This document shows, in pieces, positions 1 through 10,780 of a stretch of 64,000 nucleotides of DNA. Position numbers and translations under genes: made by a program. The notes under the pieces are model-generated. The model was given only the letters and a program-made list of their open reading frames with translations. It was not told the origin of the DNA and searched no databases. Location of the stretch: contig SKCR01017751.1 in assembly GCA_019454045.1 (NCBI GenBank), positions 1-64,000 on the forward strand, written 5' to 3'. Each line of letters opens with the position of its first letter. Position 1 is the stretch's first letter. The DNA comes from Zanthoxylum bungeanum (Eukaryota > Streptophyta > Magnoliopsida > Sapindales > Rutaceae).

Positions 1-480
1 ATGAAAGACGGCGCATCAGTTGAGGCCCACGGACTCAAATGATCGCTGACAAAGATGAGTTAGCCAAGATGGGCATTTTCTGGAGGCAGAGTTGACGATT
101 GATATGCTATTACAATCGCTACCCGATACTTGGAAACAAATCATCATCAACTATAAGTTGATGGACACTGACGACACTCTTGGAGAGTTGTTGTCCGTGC
201 TGAAGGAGTCCGAAAAGGAACTCCTAAAGGGGAGCAAGCGCGAGGCGTATTATGCATCGACCTCTCATGCGCCAAGGGCTGGGCCCAAGGCAATTGGAGG
301 TGCGAGGAAGAAGAAGTTCAAGAACAAGGGCAAGGGCAAGTTGACAGTGGCTTCTAGGAAGCCAAGGACAAATCTCGTGCATCTGCCTCAACTGCGCAAG
401 AGGGGTCACTGGAAACGTGACTGCCGAATGGGCAAAGGGCAGAGGGAGGATATCAAGGCTGGAAGGCTATCGCCTCTGGT
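1..480 (+). pseudogene. Copia gag C-terminal fragment with broken zinc knuckle
   Basis: This encodes the end of the Gag (UBN2-like) nucleocapsid protein that packages retrotransposon RNA. The stretch 92-376 reads LPDTWKQII and ends in a Lys/Arg-rich region. The CCHC zinc knuckle at about 376-426 is recognisable (CLNC... then GHWKRDC) only across frames: compared with the copy near 32635-32676, bases are missing around the first cysteines. Other indels precede position 92. It cannot make a working Gag. Confidence 0.85.
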
Positions 481-900
481 ATGTTTGTTATTGAGATAAA
501 TATGAATACTTCTAGTTTTAAAAATTGGATTTTTGATTCTGGTTGTGGTGCTCATATTTGTACTGATGTGCAGGATCTGCAGAATAGCAGGGTGCTGGCA
601 TCGGGGGAGATGGATCTACGGGTCGGAAATGGAACACCAGTTGCTGTTTTGGCCGTAGGACTTTTGTTTTAGAACTGCCCTCAGGGCAGTACTTAAACTT
701 TTGAACTGTTATTTTGTACCTAGTTTAACTAGGAATATTATATCTGTATCCTTGTTAACCCAGCAGGGTTACACTTTTGTATTTAGAAACACTGGGTGTT
801 ATTTATATAAAAATGATGCAGAAATTTGCACAGCTGTTGCAAATAACGGTCTTTATATTTTGAATATAAGTGAATCTCCTAAAATGACAAACAAAAGGCT
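481..900 (+). pseudogene. Copia aspartic protease domain (partial)
   Basis: This is the retrotransposon aspartic protease that cleaves the polyprotein. The catalytic motif DSGCGAHIC is present near 535-560, with Cys-Gly replacing the usual Ala/Ser-Ser after DSG; the same motif occurs in the 32788-32808 copy. A premature stop falls near 670 (...VGLLF) and reading resumes in another frame at about 701. The order gag-protease-integrase matches Copia. Confidence 0.85.
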
Positions 901-1790
901 CAAAAGGAGTAATCTAAAAGATGAAGCTTATATGTGGCATTGTCGTCTAGGACACATCAACAAGACTCGCATATCCACACTTTCGAAGAGTGGGTACTTG
1001 GACGAATTTGATCCCAATTCATATGACGTCTGCGAATCTTGTCTTTTAGGCAAAATGCCTAAATCACCTTTTAGCGGTAAAGGTGAACGTGACACAGAAT
1101 TGTTGGCTCTCGTTCATACTGACGTATGCGGGCCCATGTCTAGCCAGGCTAGAGGTGGATTTCACTACTTCGTAACCTTCACAGATGATGCATCTCGTTA
1201 CGGTTATATGTATCTTATGAGACACAAGTCGGAAACTTTTGAGAAATTCAAAGAGTTTCGACACGAAGTGGAGAAACAAACAGGGAGAGTATTAACATTA
1301 CGGTCAGACCGTGGTGGCGAATACTTAAGTTTGAGTTTCAAGATTACTTGAAAGAATATGGTATTCTTTCACAGTGGACTCCTCCTGGAACACCGTAATT
1401 AAACGGTGTGTCCGAACGGAGAAACCGCACCTTGTTAGACATGGTGAGGTCAATGATGAGTGAGGTCTGAGTCGCACTGAGCTACCAATATCCTTCTGGG
1501 GATACGCATTAAACAGTGCTATACTTATTTTAAATAAGGTACCGTCGAAGTCTGTTGAACAGACTCCATATGAGATATGGACAGGAAGGAAACCAGGTTT
1601 CTCTTTCCTGAAGATTTGGGGATGCTGGGCATATGTTAAACGTTTGGAAGGTACCAAACTTGAACCCAAATCTGATAAATGCCTTTTCGTAGGATATCCT
1701 AGGGAAACCAAAGGATATTACTTCTATCACCCACAAGAGAACAAAGTATTTGTTGCTCTACAAGCATTTTTCTTGAGAAGGATTTTATAA
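901..1790 (+). pseudogene. Copia integrase, frameshifted
   Basis: Integrase inserts the cDNA into the host chromosome. The N-terminal HHCC zinc region is visible (WHCRLGHINKTRI, later CESCLLGK), then the catalytic core with the first Asp in HTDVCGP and the second in RSDRGGEY. The Glu region (LNGVSERRNRT) follows a stop codon, because CAA became TAA near 1397. An 11-bp insertion lies near 1461 relative to the other copy, and other frame changes occur at about 1330 and 1480. Not functional. Confidence 0.9.
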
Positions 1791-1795
1791 ATGCA

Positions 1796-2960
1796 GTGGT
1801 AAGTGGGAGGAAAGTAGAACTCGATGAAGATCGTAGTGATACTGTTCCTGGCAATGAATCAACGACGGAACAAGAACAGACCGTCCGGGATGAGTCTGTA
1901 CCACAAACTTCACATACACAAGGACCGCGTAGGTCGGAGAGAGTCAGAACAGTACTTGAGAGGTATGGATTCTTGATCTCACCTCATGTAGATATTAATC
2001 TTATTGAGGATATTGAGCCGGCTACGTATGAGGAAGCGATAAAAAATATCGATTCCGCTTTATGGCAAGAAGCCATGAAGTCCGAGATGGATTCCATGTA
2101 CGCCAACCAAGTTTGGACACTAGTTGATGCACCAAAAGGCGCAAAGCCTATTGGATGCAGAAGGATCTTCAAGAAGAGACCGACATGGATGGCAACGTAC
2201 AAACGTACAAAGCTAGGCTTGTAGCGAAGGGGTATCGTCAACAATATGGTATTGATTATGACGAAACCTTCTCACCCGTTGCCATGATTAAATCCATTCG
2301 GATAATGCTTTCAATAGCTGCATATTTCGATTACGAGATATGGCAGATGGACGTTAAAACCGCTTTCCTTAACGGAAACCTTTTGGGATGTTTATATGCA
2401 ACAGCCTGACGGTTTTATCGTACCTAGACTTGCAAACAAGGTTTGTAAGTTAATCGATCCATTTATGGATTGAAGCAAGCATCACGGTCATAGAATCAGC
2501 GTTTTGATGAGATCAAAAGAATATGATTTCGTGCAAAACGCAGATGACCCTTGTGTATACAAGAAGGTTAGTGGGAGAGCACTTACTTTTATTGTCCTTT
2601 ATGTCGACGACGTATTGCTTATAGGCAATGACATTCCCATGCTAATGTCGGTGAAAGCTTGGCTTTCATTAAAATTCTCCATGAAAGATCTGGGAGAAGC
2701 AGCCTTTATTCTTGGAATAAAGATCTACCGGGATAGATCTAGAAAGCTGCTTGGACTCTCCCAGAGTACATACATTGATAAAGTGTTGAAGCGATTCAAC
2801 ATGGAACAATCCAAGAGGGGATTGGTTCCAATGGTACGTGGTACCTCTCTGTCTAAGGACATGTGTCCTAAGACTCAGGAAGAGAGAGACAACATGAGTC
2901 GGATACCGTTCGCCTCGGCAGTCGGATCGATCATGTATGCCATGATATGTACACGACCTG
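1796..2960 (+). pseudogene. Copia reverse transcriptase, frameshifted
   Basis: This is the RVT_2 reverse transcriptase that copies element RNA into cDNA. The N-terminal part reads SERVRT...YEEAI...LWQEAMKSEMDSM. It continues in a second frame (YKARLVAKGYRQQYGIDYDETFSPVA) and a third from 2504. The catalytic motif YVDD at 2600-2611 is intact. Frame breaks at about 2160, 2400 and 2500 inactivate it. It lies between integrase and RNase H, as expected for Copia. Confidence 0.92.
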
Positions 2961-3549
2961 ATGTCTCATATGCTTTGAGCATGTGCAGTCGCTATCAGGC
3001 CGATCCAGGTGAAGGTCACTGGATAGCAGTTAAGAATATCCTTAAGTATCTTAAACGAACTAAGGATGCTTTCTTAATTTATGGAGATGGAGAACTTGCG
3101 GTATCTGGGTATACCGATGCAAGTTTCCAAACCGACAAGGATGACTACAAGTCGCAATCCGGGTACATTTTTTGTTTGAATAACGGAGCAGTGAGCTGGA
3201 AATCTTCCAAGCAAGATACTGTTGCCGATTCAACAACAGAAGCGGAGTATATCGCTGCATCTGAAACAGCAAAGGAGGCAGTTTGGATCCGAAAGTTCCT
3301 AATCGGATTAGGAGTAGTTCCTTAGCAGTTGAGCCCGTTCCATTGTATTGTGACAATAACGGGGCTATAGCACAGGCTAAGGAACCAAGGTCTCATCAAC
3401 GGTCCAAGCATGTTCTTCGACGTTACCATCTGATTCGGGAGATTATACATCGTGGCGATGTAAAGGTCGAGAAGGTCACATCAGATGACAACATTGCAGA
3501 TCCGCTGACGAAGGCTGTTCTTCAGCAAGTTTTTGAACGACACACATAG
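2961..3549 (+). pseudogene. Copia RNase H, frameshifted near its end
   Basis: This is the RNase H domain (RNase_HI_RT_Ty1 type) that removes RNA from the RNA:DNA hybrid. Motifs: GYTDASFQTD (first Asp), the Glu in TEAEYIAASETAKEAVW, and CDNNGAIA (third acidic). The C-terminal part DDNIADPLTKAV completes the polyprotein and stops at 3547-3549. One frameshift near 3325 puts a stop after GLGVVP. The polypurine tract and 3' LTR follow within 50 bases. Confidence 0.92.
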
Positions 3550-3586
3550 TTTGGGTATTAGATGCTTGAGTGACTGGCTATAGGCC

Positions 3587-3597
3587 AAGTGGGAGAT
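3587..3597 (+). other. Polypurine tract of family-A element
   Basis: AAGTGGGAGAT directly precedes the TGTTAG start of the 3' LTR. This is the usual primer site for plus-strand cDNA synthesis in LTR retrotransposons. Confidence 0.8.
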
Positions 3598-3714
3598 TGT
3601 TAGACATTATGTCCCATAGCGTCACTGTTTGTAAATGATATTGTATTATTGTACAAAATTAACTATGTGATAATGAAATTGCCTTTTGCCGTTTTGTAAT
3701 ATTATTTACTTTGA

Positions 3715-3723
3715 TATATAAAT
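3715..3723 (+). promoter_or_regulatory. Candidate TATA box near the LTR 5' end
   Basis: TATATAAAT lies about 115 bp into the LTR. A TATAAAT-type box sits at the same offset in the other A copy (about 27564) and in family-B LTRs (about 18635, 26568, 39531). Conservation of position supports a promoter role, but a second TATA-like site occurs near the LTR 3' end, so the start site is uncertain. Confidence 0.4.
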
Positions 3724-4691
3724 GGCGAAAGTCCATATGATTAATACCAGATTGAGATGATATGAGACAGTATCAATCCATAAAGGTTTAATCATTAAAT
3801 ATCCCTAGTCGGAGTATTATCGAGATCGGACATCGATAATGCGGAATAGACTAGTATTGCGCTTGTGCACGTTGTGAGGGCACAACGGCATAGTTCTCAT
3901 ATATTTAAGTATTGGATACTTATGCAAGTGCGATAGGAGGTTGTGTTTTACCGATGGTACGGAAAACAGCTTCGCTCTGGATAGACCCCGTGGAATCCCA
4001 TTGGTAGTATGTCTGCGTGTCTATGGGAGGCCGCATCAGGGTAGGTGTATATGGTCTTAACCTGAGACTTACATCGCTAGTACTTGCGACAATCGGTAAA
4101 CTTTGGTTTTGGTGGTTGGGGACCTTAACCAGTTCTGTGTACACCTCTTCTGGGTTTATCGAGAATCGTAGTGTACTGGATGTGATGTCGAGATGGAAGT
4201 ATCACTTCAGACATATGGAGGTGATGATCACGCAGGACACAGAACTAGTACTCTATAAAAGGTTGCAACCATCGGGACAATATGACCAGGTCAGGATTGT
4301 CCGATTTAAAGAGACTAGTTGCTTGATGTCCGATATATTTCGTACGGGGCAGACACATTTCCAGCCCCAGGCCTAACATGTGATCGTCCGATACTGGATC
4401 GATGTACGCAATACTACGGTATACTACGCTTGATATAGATCTGATATTCCTATAAGAATATTTATGGAGAATTGGGTAGGCATGGCGCTTGCTAGAAGCC
4501 AACCTTGTCTTGTGAATCGGTAAAAATGTAGTACGAGGTACGTACGTGTTCGGATTATCCGACGACCGTATTTACTGGCAACATATCCGGAGATCTCTTG
4601 GGTCGCTTCCCGAAGATTCACCAATGACGTATGATTCAAACTCGATTAATCTTGGATTAATTACGGAGAGACTTTATCTTGGATAAAGTAC

Positions 4692-4700
4692 TATAAATAG
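4692..4700 (+). promoter_or_regulatory. TATAAATAG box inside LTR A (this copy only)
   Basis: A perfect TATAAATAG lies in the middle of the LTR. The corresponding place in the 27448 copy reads CCTATTTAGAG, so the box is not conserved within the family and may be chance. Confidence 0.25.
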
Positions 4701-5551
4701 AAGAGAACGATTAATTTGGAATTAATCGTAAAATTATTATATTCGATATAATAATCGAAATTCGATTTCGACGCGAAATTAAAATTAGAATTTATTCGGG
4801 CAAACGAGTTAATTTAGAATTAATTCGTTAGCGACGTAAATAATAATTTCGCTAGGCGCAATCATTTATTTAAATTCGATTTAATTAACGTCGCGATGTA
4901 AGTTCGGTATTTCGGAAATATCGAACCCGAACGCGTGAGTGCACGTGGGCCCACTTTCATTTGGAAACGTGTGGGGCCCACATGACACATGTCATATTAT
5001 GCATTATTTAATTGTGATGCATTGCATGGAGATAGTGTACAATGCACTCAATGGTTTTGCATGGAAATTGAGTGTTTGACACTCTAAGCCATTGCATGAT
5101 TTGTGTCATAAGTTTATTATTAATTTAATAATATTATGGCATAATATAAATTGATTTTTGAAATCAAATCCCTCACTCTCCTCTCTTTCCTCTTGACCGA
5201 AACTGTGAAGTTTCACAGCCCTCTCCACTTTTCTGTTTTTGTTGCAAAAACTTGAAGAAATTGTGTTTTGTTTGGAACATAAATTCACACACAAGGCTAG
5301 CACCTTCAAGGGATCATACAAAGGTGTTATGGGAAACTAATTCTTGAGCTTGGAAGGATCAAATAAAGCTTGGAGCTTCCCCACTCACCTTGGCCGAAAC
5401 CTTCACTGCACAAGGAGAAAATTTTCATTTCATCAACGCATCCGCATTCCGATCTTTGTGAGTATGATTCCGCCATACTTCATCTTTTAATATAATATTC
5501 ATTGTTGTATTTAATGCTTAATCTTTCCTTGGGACATAATAGAAACCAACA

Positions 5552-5855
5552 CGTACTGGTACTCTGGTTAACTCCTTGGGTATTTGTAATATCATGGTTC
5601 TATGTTTTTAAACTTACAAGGACTTCTATTGATGTTGGTCTAATCTATGAGCCCTCACTAGTATTGTGGACTTGCTCATCTTGGTTCTTTCTTGTCTGGC
5701 CTTAGAAGCCTACTTTGTCTCTTCCTAGGTGAACCATCCCTCAAAGTTCGCTACCTCTTTCTCAAAATATAACATTATGAATATTAGGCTTTCCTACGAT
5801 TATGTTTGTCTACGCTGGTAAAGGCTGGGATATGCATCTATATCTCGATGGATAT
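5552..5855. other. Unassigned spacer between family-A LTR and Athila-1
   Basis: I see no protein motif, LTR end or repeat here. A 67-codon ORF (5502-5705) starts inside the LTR and looks incidental. It is probably the remains of older sequence into which both neighbours inserted. Confidence 0.5.
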
Positions 5856-6394
5856 TGATGAGCGGAAAATATATCAATATTTACCGCCCCCTTTACCTAA
5901 TATTTTGTTTAGTTTCTCGGTTTGATGAATGTTTTGCTGTGTTTTGATATTTTTTGTAGAACAATAAAGTGTCGGGACTTAATGCAATCAACTCGGGGCT
6001 AAAACAATGAAATCCGGAGCAAAAAAAAAATGGCGAAAACATAAATTTACTACGCGTCACGAAGTGCAGTCCTAAATTCCAATTTTGCGCAAGTTTCTTA
6101 TTTTGACCATAATGTTTTCATCTGATATCCGATTGAGCCAATTCAAGTTACAGATTAAAAAAGACACATAGATCTACAACTTCGAAGATTTAAATATTTT
6201 CGAATCCTGAAGTTTCTAAGACCGAATTGATAAAAAAAATCCAGTGTATTTTCTGTAATTACTATAGTCATTTTCAAAATATGAAATAAAATAAATAAAA
6301 TAAAAAAATAAAAATTGTCAAACATCCACAAAACATGATTCCATGTTTGGTGCCATGTTTGGTGGAGCAATTGGTCGAAGCCTTTAGAATTGCC

Positions 6395-6403
6395 TATAAA
6401 TAC
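6395..6403 (+). promoter_or_regulatory. TATA box of Athila-1 LTR promoter
   Basis: TATAAATAC sits in the context TTGCCTATAAA, the same context as the TATA box at 45899 in the Athila-2 LTR. In both LTRs it lies upstream of the tandem repeat block, so transcripts should start between the two. Confidence 0.6.
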
Positions 6404-6654
6404 CAAGCTTAACTTTGTAAATTTTCCATGCTTTCTTTGGAGGAATTTCTCCATGTAAACCTAAAGGAAAGTGTCTTGTGTATTAGTTTAAGTTTTCTTG
6501 TATTTTCTTTTTATCTAATTAATAAAATTTTGTGTGTTTTCATTTACAGCATGAGCAGATAATCTTGTTTTGCTGGGGTGAAAAGCTAAGACTTTTAATA
6601 TAATAAACTAGATTAATCTCCCTTATTTTAATTAAAATTTGGATTAATTAGTTT

Positions 6655-6862
6655 CCGCCAATATGGCCGGTTTAGGTGACAACCTTATTTACAGCCTATA
6701 TGGCTGGTTTTACATTATTGGACTTAGTTTTTGCCTATATGGTCGGTTTATGTGCTAACCTTGTTACCGCCTATATGGTTGTTTATATGATTTTGTTACC
6801 GCCTATATGGTCGGTTGGACTTTGGAAAACTGATATCACCGCCTATATGGCCGGTTTAAATA
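6655..6862 (+). repeat. Degenerate tandem repeat, 6 units, in Athila-1 LTR
   Basis: Units resemble ACCGCCTATATGGCCGGTTT, separated by variable spacers. Each unit can form a small stem: ACCG/CGGT or CAGCC/GGCTG around a TATAT loop. An equivalent 7-unit block occurs at 46202-46490 in Athila-2. Confidence 0.8.
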
Positions 6863-7758
6863 TAATTAATCGATAAATATTGACAATAAGGGAGATTTCT
6901 AATTTTGAAATATTAAAAGTGGATCCTCTAACCCCAACAATTTCTTTTATTGTACTTTTATATTTTTAATTTCCAGCATTTACTTTATGTCTTTTATTTT
7001 ATTTAAGCTTTTTTACCTTAGATGTGTGTCGTAACTAAGTCCGTTATCTGGGGTAGTGATGAATTCCAATATCATTGGGTTATAATGGGGTATTTTATAG
7101 TTTGGGTAATATAAAGGTTTACTTATTAAGTCTTAAGCTTAATGCATCTTGTTAACTGGCCACAAATAAGATTGATCTTGTAAACTTAAAATAACTTGAC
7201 AAAGGAATTTTAGGTTTCAGCCTTAGACTTAATAGCCCACGATCTTCCTTAAGGATAGATAAACCTTTAATAGATTTCCTTACAGGATAGACATATACCT
7301 GTTGGGCGGGGGTAGCCACAATTGGAACTTAATCTTAATGAATGCAGGTAATTTGATTGACATAGACATATGGTTTAATTGGGTTACACTGGGTATGTGC
7401 AGTTGACCATCGACAGAGGCTTTTGCATAGTTTCGTGTTCCAGGTTAGTAAACCAATATATTACACAAACATAAAATAACTACTTTATCTTTAAAAAGAT
7501 ATTGGAAGGATTCACAACCCTGAATAGTTTCTTAATATTGAATTTTCTTTAATATATTTTTGCGTAATTTTATTTACTTGTTTCAAGTTTAATGTCACCA
7601 CTCAATCAAACAATCAATCCATTAGATACTTGTAATAATTTGGCTTCATAAACTAATAGATTAGGTTTTAAGGCCTCGTGGGATCGATACTTTTTATACT
7701 ACTTGAACGATACGTGCGCTTGCATTATACGCGCGTGATTACGCACCGGTCAAGTTTT

Positions 7759-7773
7759 TGGCGCCGTTGCCGG
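7759..7773 (+). other. tRNA-Asp primer-binding site, split by CACTA insertion
   Basis: TGGCGCCGTTGCCGG is the start of the 18-base site TGGCGCCGTTGCCGGGGA, typical of Athila elements; the complete site is seen at 46817-46834. The remaining bases lie after the CACTA element from 13555. The insertion makes minus-strand priming impossible for this copy. Confidence 0.9.
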
Positions 7774-7799
7774 CACTACAAGAAAAAAAGGCCTTTACT
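7774..7799 (+). repeat. Left terminal inverted repeat of CACTA
   Basis: It begins CACTACAAGAAAAAAAGGC, followed by a TTTACTGA stretch matching the opposite end with small differences in A-run length. Confidence 0.95.
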
Positions 7800-8095
7800 G
7801 ACACTAAGGTTAGTGACACTAGGCTAAAAGTGTCAGAAACGACGTGTAAATGGGCCTATTTCCGTGTTTTTCACTTAAATATCAATAATTACTGACACTA
7901 TGGTATCAGTGATTTTAGTGTCAGTAATTACTATTACAATAGTATCAGTAAGAAATAAAAAAAAAAAAAAAAAACGCGTAGTCGTCTGGAGTCGAACCAA
8001 CACCTCGCGGAAGTGACGTTTTTCGCATATATTACTGACACTAGAGTATCAGTAAATTTAGTGTCAGTAATTAATGATACCTTAGTATCAGTAAA
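7795..8095. repeat. Left subterminal repeat region of CACTA
   Basis: There are at least eight copies of TACTGACACTA or TACTGATACTA-like motifs and their inverse (TAGTGTCAGTA), often as back-to-back palindromes. In CACTA elements such motifs bind the transposase accessory protein. Confidence 0.85.
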
Positions 8096-8802
8096 AAAAT
8101 TAAAAAAAAAATTTATTTCCTTAAGTCTGCTGGGACTCGAATTTGTAACCATTGATATAATTTTTTTTTTAATTGTAAGGCTTTACCACTGGGCCAAATC
8201 GTGACTTTTGTTCCTTAAACCGCGGTTTATAAAAATATATATGTATTTGTCGGGTCAAAACCTGAACCGTAGTTACCAAATCAATCTTAGTAATTTAGGG
8301 TTCCTCTCATTCCCACCTTTTTTTCATCGCGCAGCCTTTGTTTCCCCCTTCTTTACTCTCAAATATGAATCTCTCATTTGTAATTTCTAAAATCTAAACA
8401 AAATCCAGTACATCCTATCAATTATCAACCTTCAATTTAATAATTTAATAATTATATGAATTTATTATATATAATCATATGAATTATTATTAGATCGGAA
8501 ATTATTATTATTAATTTCTTATGATATTATCTTCGCACCATCAAAAAAATTGTGATAATATTAATGTACCTCCTGAATCAAAGAGCCACTACAAGATAAA
8601 AGATTTGAAAAATTTTACTTAATATCGTTAACGGAAAAAGTTATTCATTGATAGTGTCATTGTCAAAAATCCGTAATGGTTATACATATTTTTCCCAAAT
8701 AAATGTTTACAGAAATTATCTCTAACCAGATTATTTAAAATGAATAAATAAAATGTTTACAGAAATATGTTTGTTTATCTTTGAGAAATGAAAGGCTAAG
8801 CC

Positions 8803-9739
8803 ATGGGAGCAGCAGAAGTTCAGTTTCTTCTTCAACCACCCACTCACTTCACTTACAATTCAAAACAAAGCCCTAAAAATATAATTACTAAAGCCAAAAT
8901 TAAACACACCATCAACATACTAACCTGCTGCTCCACTAGATCCCGCTATAATTGGGACAGCAACGCCGAGCCCACAGCTAGTGGAAATGGACGCTTCAGA
9001 CTCAATCTCGAAGACGACGGCGACGATGACGATTTCTCGGTAAAGCCGAGGAGATGGTTGTCTGATTACGATTATGATAATGACGATGATTGGGAATTTT
9101 TTGATGAGGAAGATGAGTCTTTGATTTTTAAGGTAACGAAACTAATTTGTTTTTTATTTTTTTTTAATTTTGTTTGAAATAATATCTATCTTTTTTCTTA
9201 CTTATGTTGAAATTAGTATTCGGTTTTTTTTTTTTTTTTTTGGAACTTGGATACTTCAATTGAAAGTCAATATAATTTAATGACAGAAAATTTGGAAGTT
9301 AAAATTATTTCTTGCATTTGATAGAGTGTGGGGCAGGACTGGTAATAATTCTGATTCCAGACCCAGGGCGAAGAGAAAAAGGAAACCTTCTTCAAGAGCT
9401 GCAAGTAATACTAAAACAAGCCAGGGCAAACCAGAAAATGCTGCTGCCAACGGCAGGAGAAGTTATCAGTCATGGGTAGAAGCAGATGGTGTTTTGTATG
9501 AGAAGCGTGACACAAGTGGCCCAAGATTTGGTGGATGGGATGACCTAGACGAGAAAGTTGGAAACCAAAGGCACAGAGCAGCTAGAAAACCACCAATTCA
9601 AATAAAAAATGAGCGTCCAAAGCAGCAGAAGAAAGGTAAACTGAGTAGGACAGGAAGAATTAGAGAAACGCTAATGTTGTTGAGGGTGCTGATTGCTGTT
9701 TTCCCATTCTTGGGGTCATGGACTAAATTGCTTTTTTGA
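8803..9739 (+). pseudogene. Captured host gene fragment (two exon-like blocks, unknown product)
   Basis: The first block, ATG at 8803 to 9132, encodes about 110 residues: a basic, Ser/Thr-containing N-terminus resembling an organelle transit peptide, then a strongly acidic Asp/Glu-rich stretch (DDGDDDDF, DYDYDNDDDWEFFDEEDE). It ends at AAG|GTAACG, a good 5' splice site. The second block, about 9325-9739, begins after a TTTGATAG acceptor. It has Arg/Lys-rich sequence (RAKRKRKPSSRAA), an aromatic segment (SWVEADGVLYEKRDTSG) and a hydrophobic C-terminal segment (LMLLRVLIAVFPFLGSW) that could span a membrane. Exon phases do not match as read, so it is broken or the splice sites differ. I do not recognise the family. 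Confidence 0.55.
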
Positions 9740-9892
9740 TTCTCATTTGGCTCTCAACTCTTGGAATTTATTTTGTTATTTTTGCTTTGGGAAGCCTCAT
9801 GTGCTGGGTCATCCTACTTGCAAGTTATTGAAAAGATAGAACAGTCGGTACCAAATGGAGATTGGATCACTGGAGTGACGCTTGAACGCTTC

Positions 9893-9895
<3 letters not shown>

Positions 9896-9936
<41 letters not shown>
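9896..9936. repeat. (AT)n microsatellite
   Basis: About 19 AT units lie within the intron-like part of the captured segment. They create artefactual Ile-Tyr repeat ORFs. Confidence 0.95.
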
Positions 9937-9939
9937 CCT

Positions 9940-10780
9940 TTTTTTTTTCAGAAACAGATTCCAGTTTTGGACTTGTTTTAAAGCAGAAGTTTGTGAAGGT
10001 ACTGGGAAATATAATGGAAGCTATTTATGTTGGCTCTCTTACTTGCACTCCTTGTATCTTATTCACATTCCTTTGTTCTTTTTCCAGGCAAAAAAGAGGA
10101 CATGAGATGACCTCCAGATTAAGGTACCCAGTATTATTATTATTATTATAGAAGATGAAACCCTTGTATCTACTAAATTTATTACTTCATTGTATTGTGT
10201 ATTCATTTTCATTGTTTTGTAGTTGAAGAATTTACTTGGTATTACAAAATGAAGGAAATTCATGTAGATTGTCATACAACAAACCCTTCTCATATGTTGG
10301 TCGCAATGCCAACACTCCTACGACTGTTGGAGTTGGTGATCGAGCGTCAATCCAATTTTTATTCCATCTGTTTGACGTAAAAAGATTGGTTGAACCATAT
10401 AAATTTCACCAATAAGCACCGGATATAAGAGAGTAAAGTGTTGATTGCAACTATGAGTCTGTAGTAGAATTTACTTGAACTTTTGTAATGGTACTGTCTT
10501 GTACTAATTTTCCAACCAACCATATTTTTGCCATTGAGCCCAGAACAGATGCTCATTGAGAGCAGACCCTTAACAAAAGCAAAAAGAAGGTATTTGCTAG
10601 GATGAAAAACATAATGCAGATGACTGAAGTCTCATTAGAAAACTTGAGAAAACGAATAACAAGCTCTTGGCTATGCAAAAGGTGACCGAGTTGTATGTGT
10701 TTCCGGGAAATTTAGATTCAATTCACCAAGTAGCTGGCTAGGTGACAAGTGGTCGAGCTCTTAGCAGTCATGTGACCCTA
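9940..10780. other. CACTA interior with no recognisable gene
   Basis: It contains a (TAT)n run near 10133-10150 and short exon-like stretches. One around 10590-10690 could encode a Lys-rich helical segment (MKNIMQMTE...ENLRKRI). I cannot assign it. Confidence 0.4.

Larger units (their letters stand above)
1..5551 (+). mobile_element. Ty1/Copia LTR retrotransposon, family A, 5' part outside window
   Basis: Domains run in Copia order: gag zinc knuckle, protease, integrase, reverse transcriptase, RNase H, polypurine tract, 3' LTR. Integrase before RT defines Copia. The window starts inside gag, so the 5' LTR, leader and gag start are missing. The coding part is broken by several frameshifts and stops. 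Nucleotide identity to the family-A copy at 27448-34267 is very high by eye, so the family was recently active. The lineage within Copia is not assigned. Confidence 0.95.
3598..5551 (+). repeat. 3' LTR, Copia family A (1954 bp)
   Basis: It begins TGTTAGACATTATGTCCC and ends GAAACCAACA. The same ends bound the 5' LTR at 27448-29387, where a tRNA-Met primer site follows. A short ORF inside (4017-4376) recurs in other A copies. The five bases after it (CGTAC) would be the target duplication, but the 5' partner is outside the window. Relatives of this LTR (family B) occur at 18516, 26449, 39413 and 54520. Confidence 0.93.
5856..7752 (+). repeat. 5' LTR of Athila-1 (1897 bp)
   Basis: It starts TGATGAGCGG and ends ACCGGTCA, giving TG...CA ends; the spacer and tRNA-Asp primer site follow at once. 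The related Athila-2 LTR starts TGATGAATAC. It contains a TATA box at 6395 and a diverged tandem repeat at 6655-6862. Confidence 0.8.

Noticed and set aside
4017..4376. 119-codon ORF as a gene
   Set aside because: It lies inside an LTR and its homologues vary at all codon positions; kept only as an observation.
9882..10151. ORFs with Ile-Tyr runs
   Set aside because: Produced by the (AT)n microsatellite.
10063..10293. 76-codon minus-strand ORF in the CACTA interior
   Set aside because: No motif and it crosses the (TAT)n run; a chance frame.
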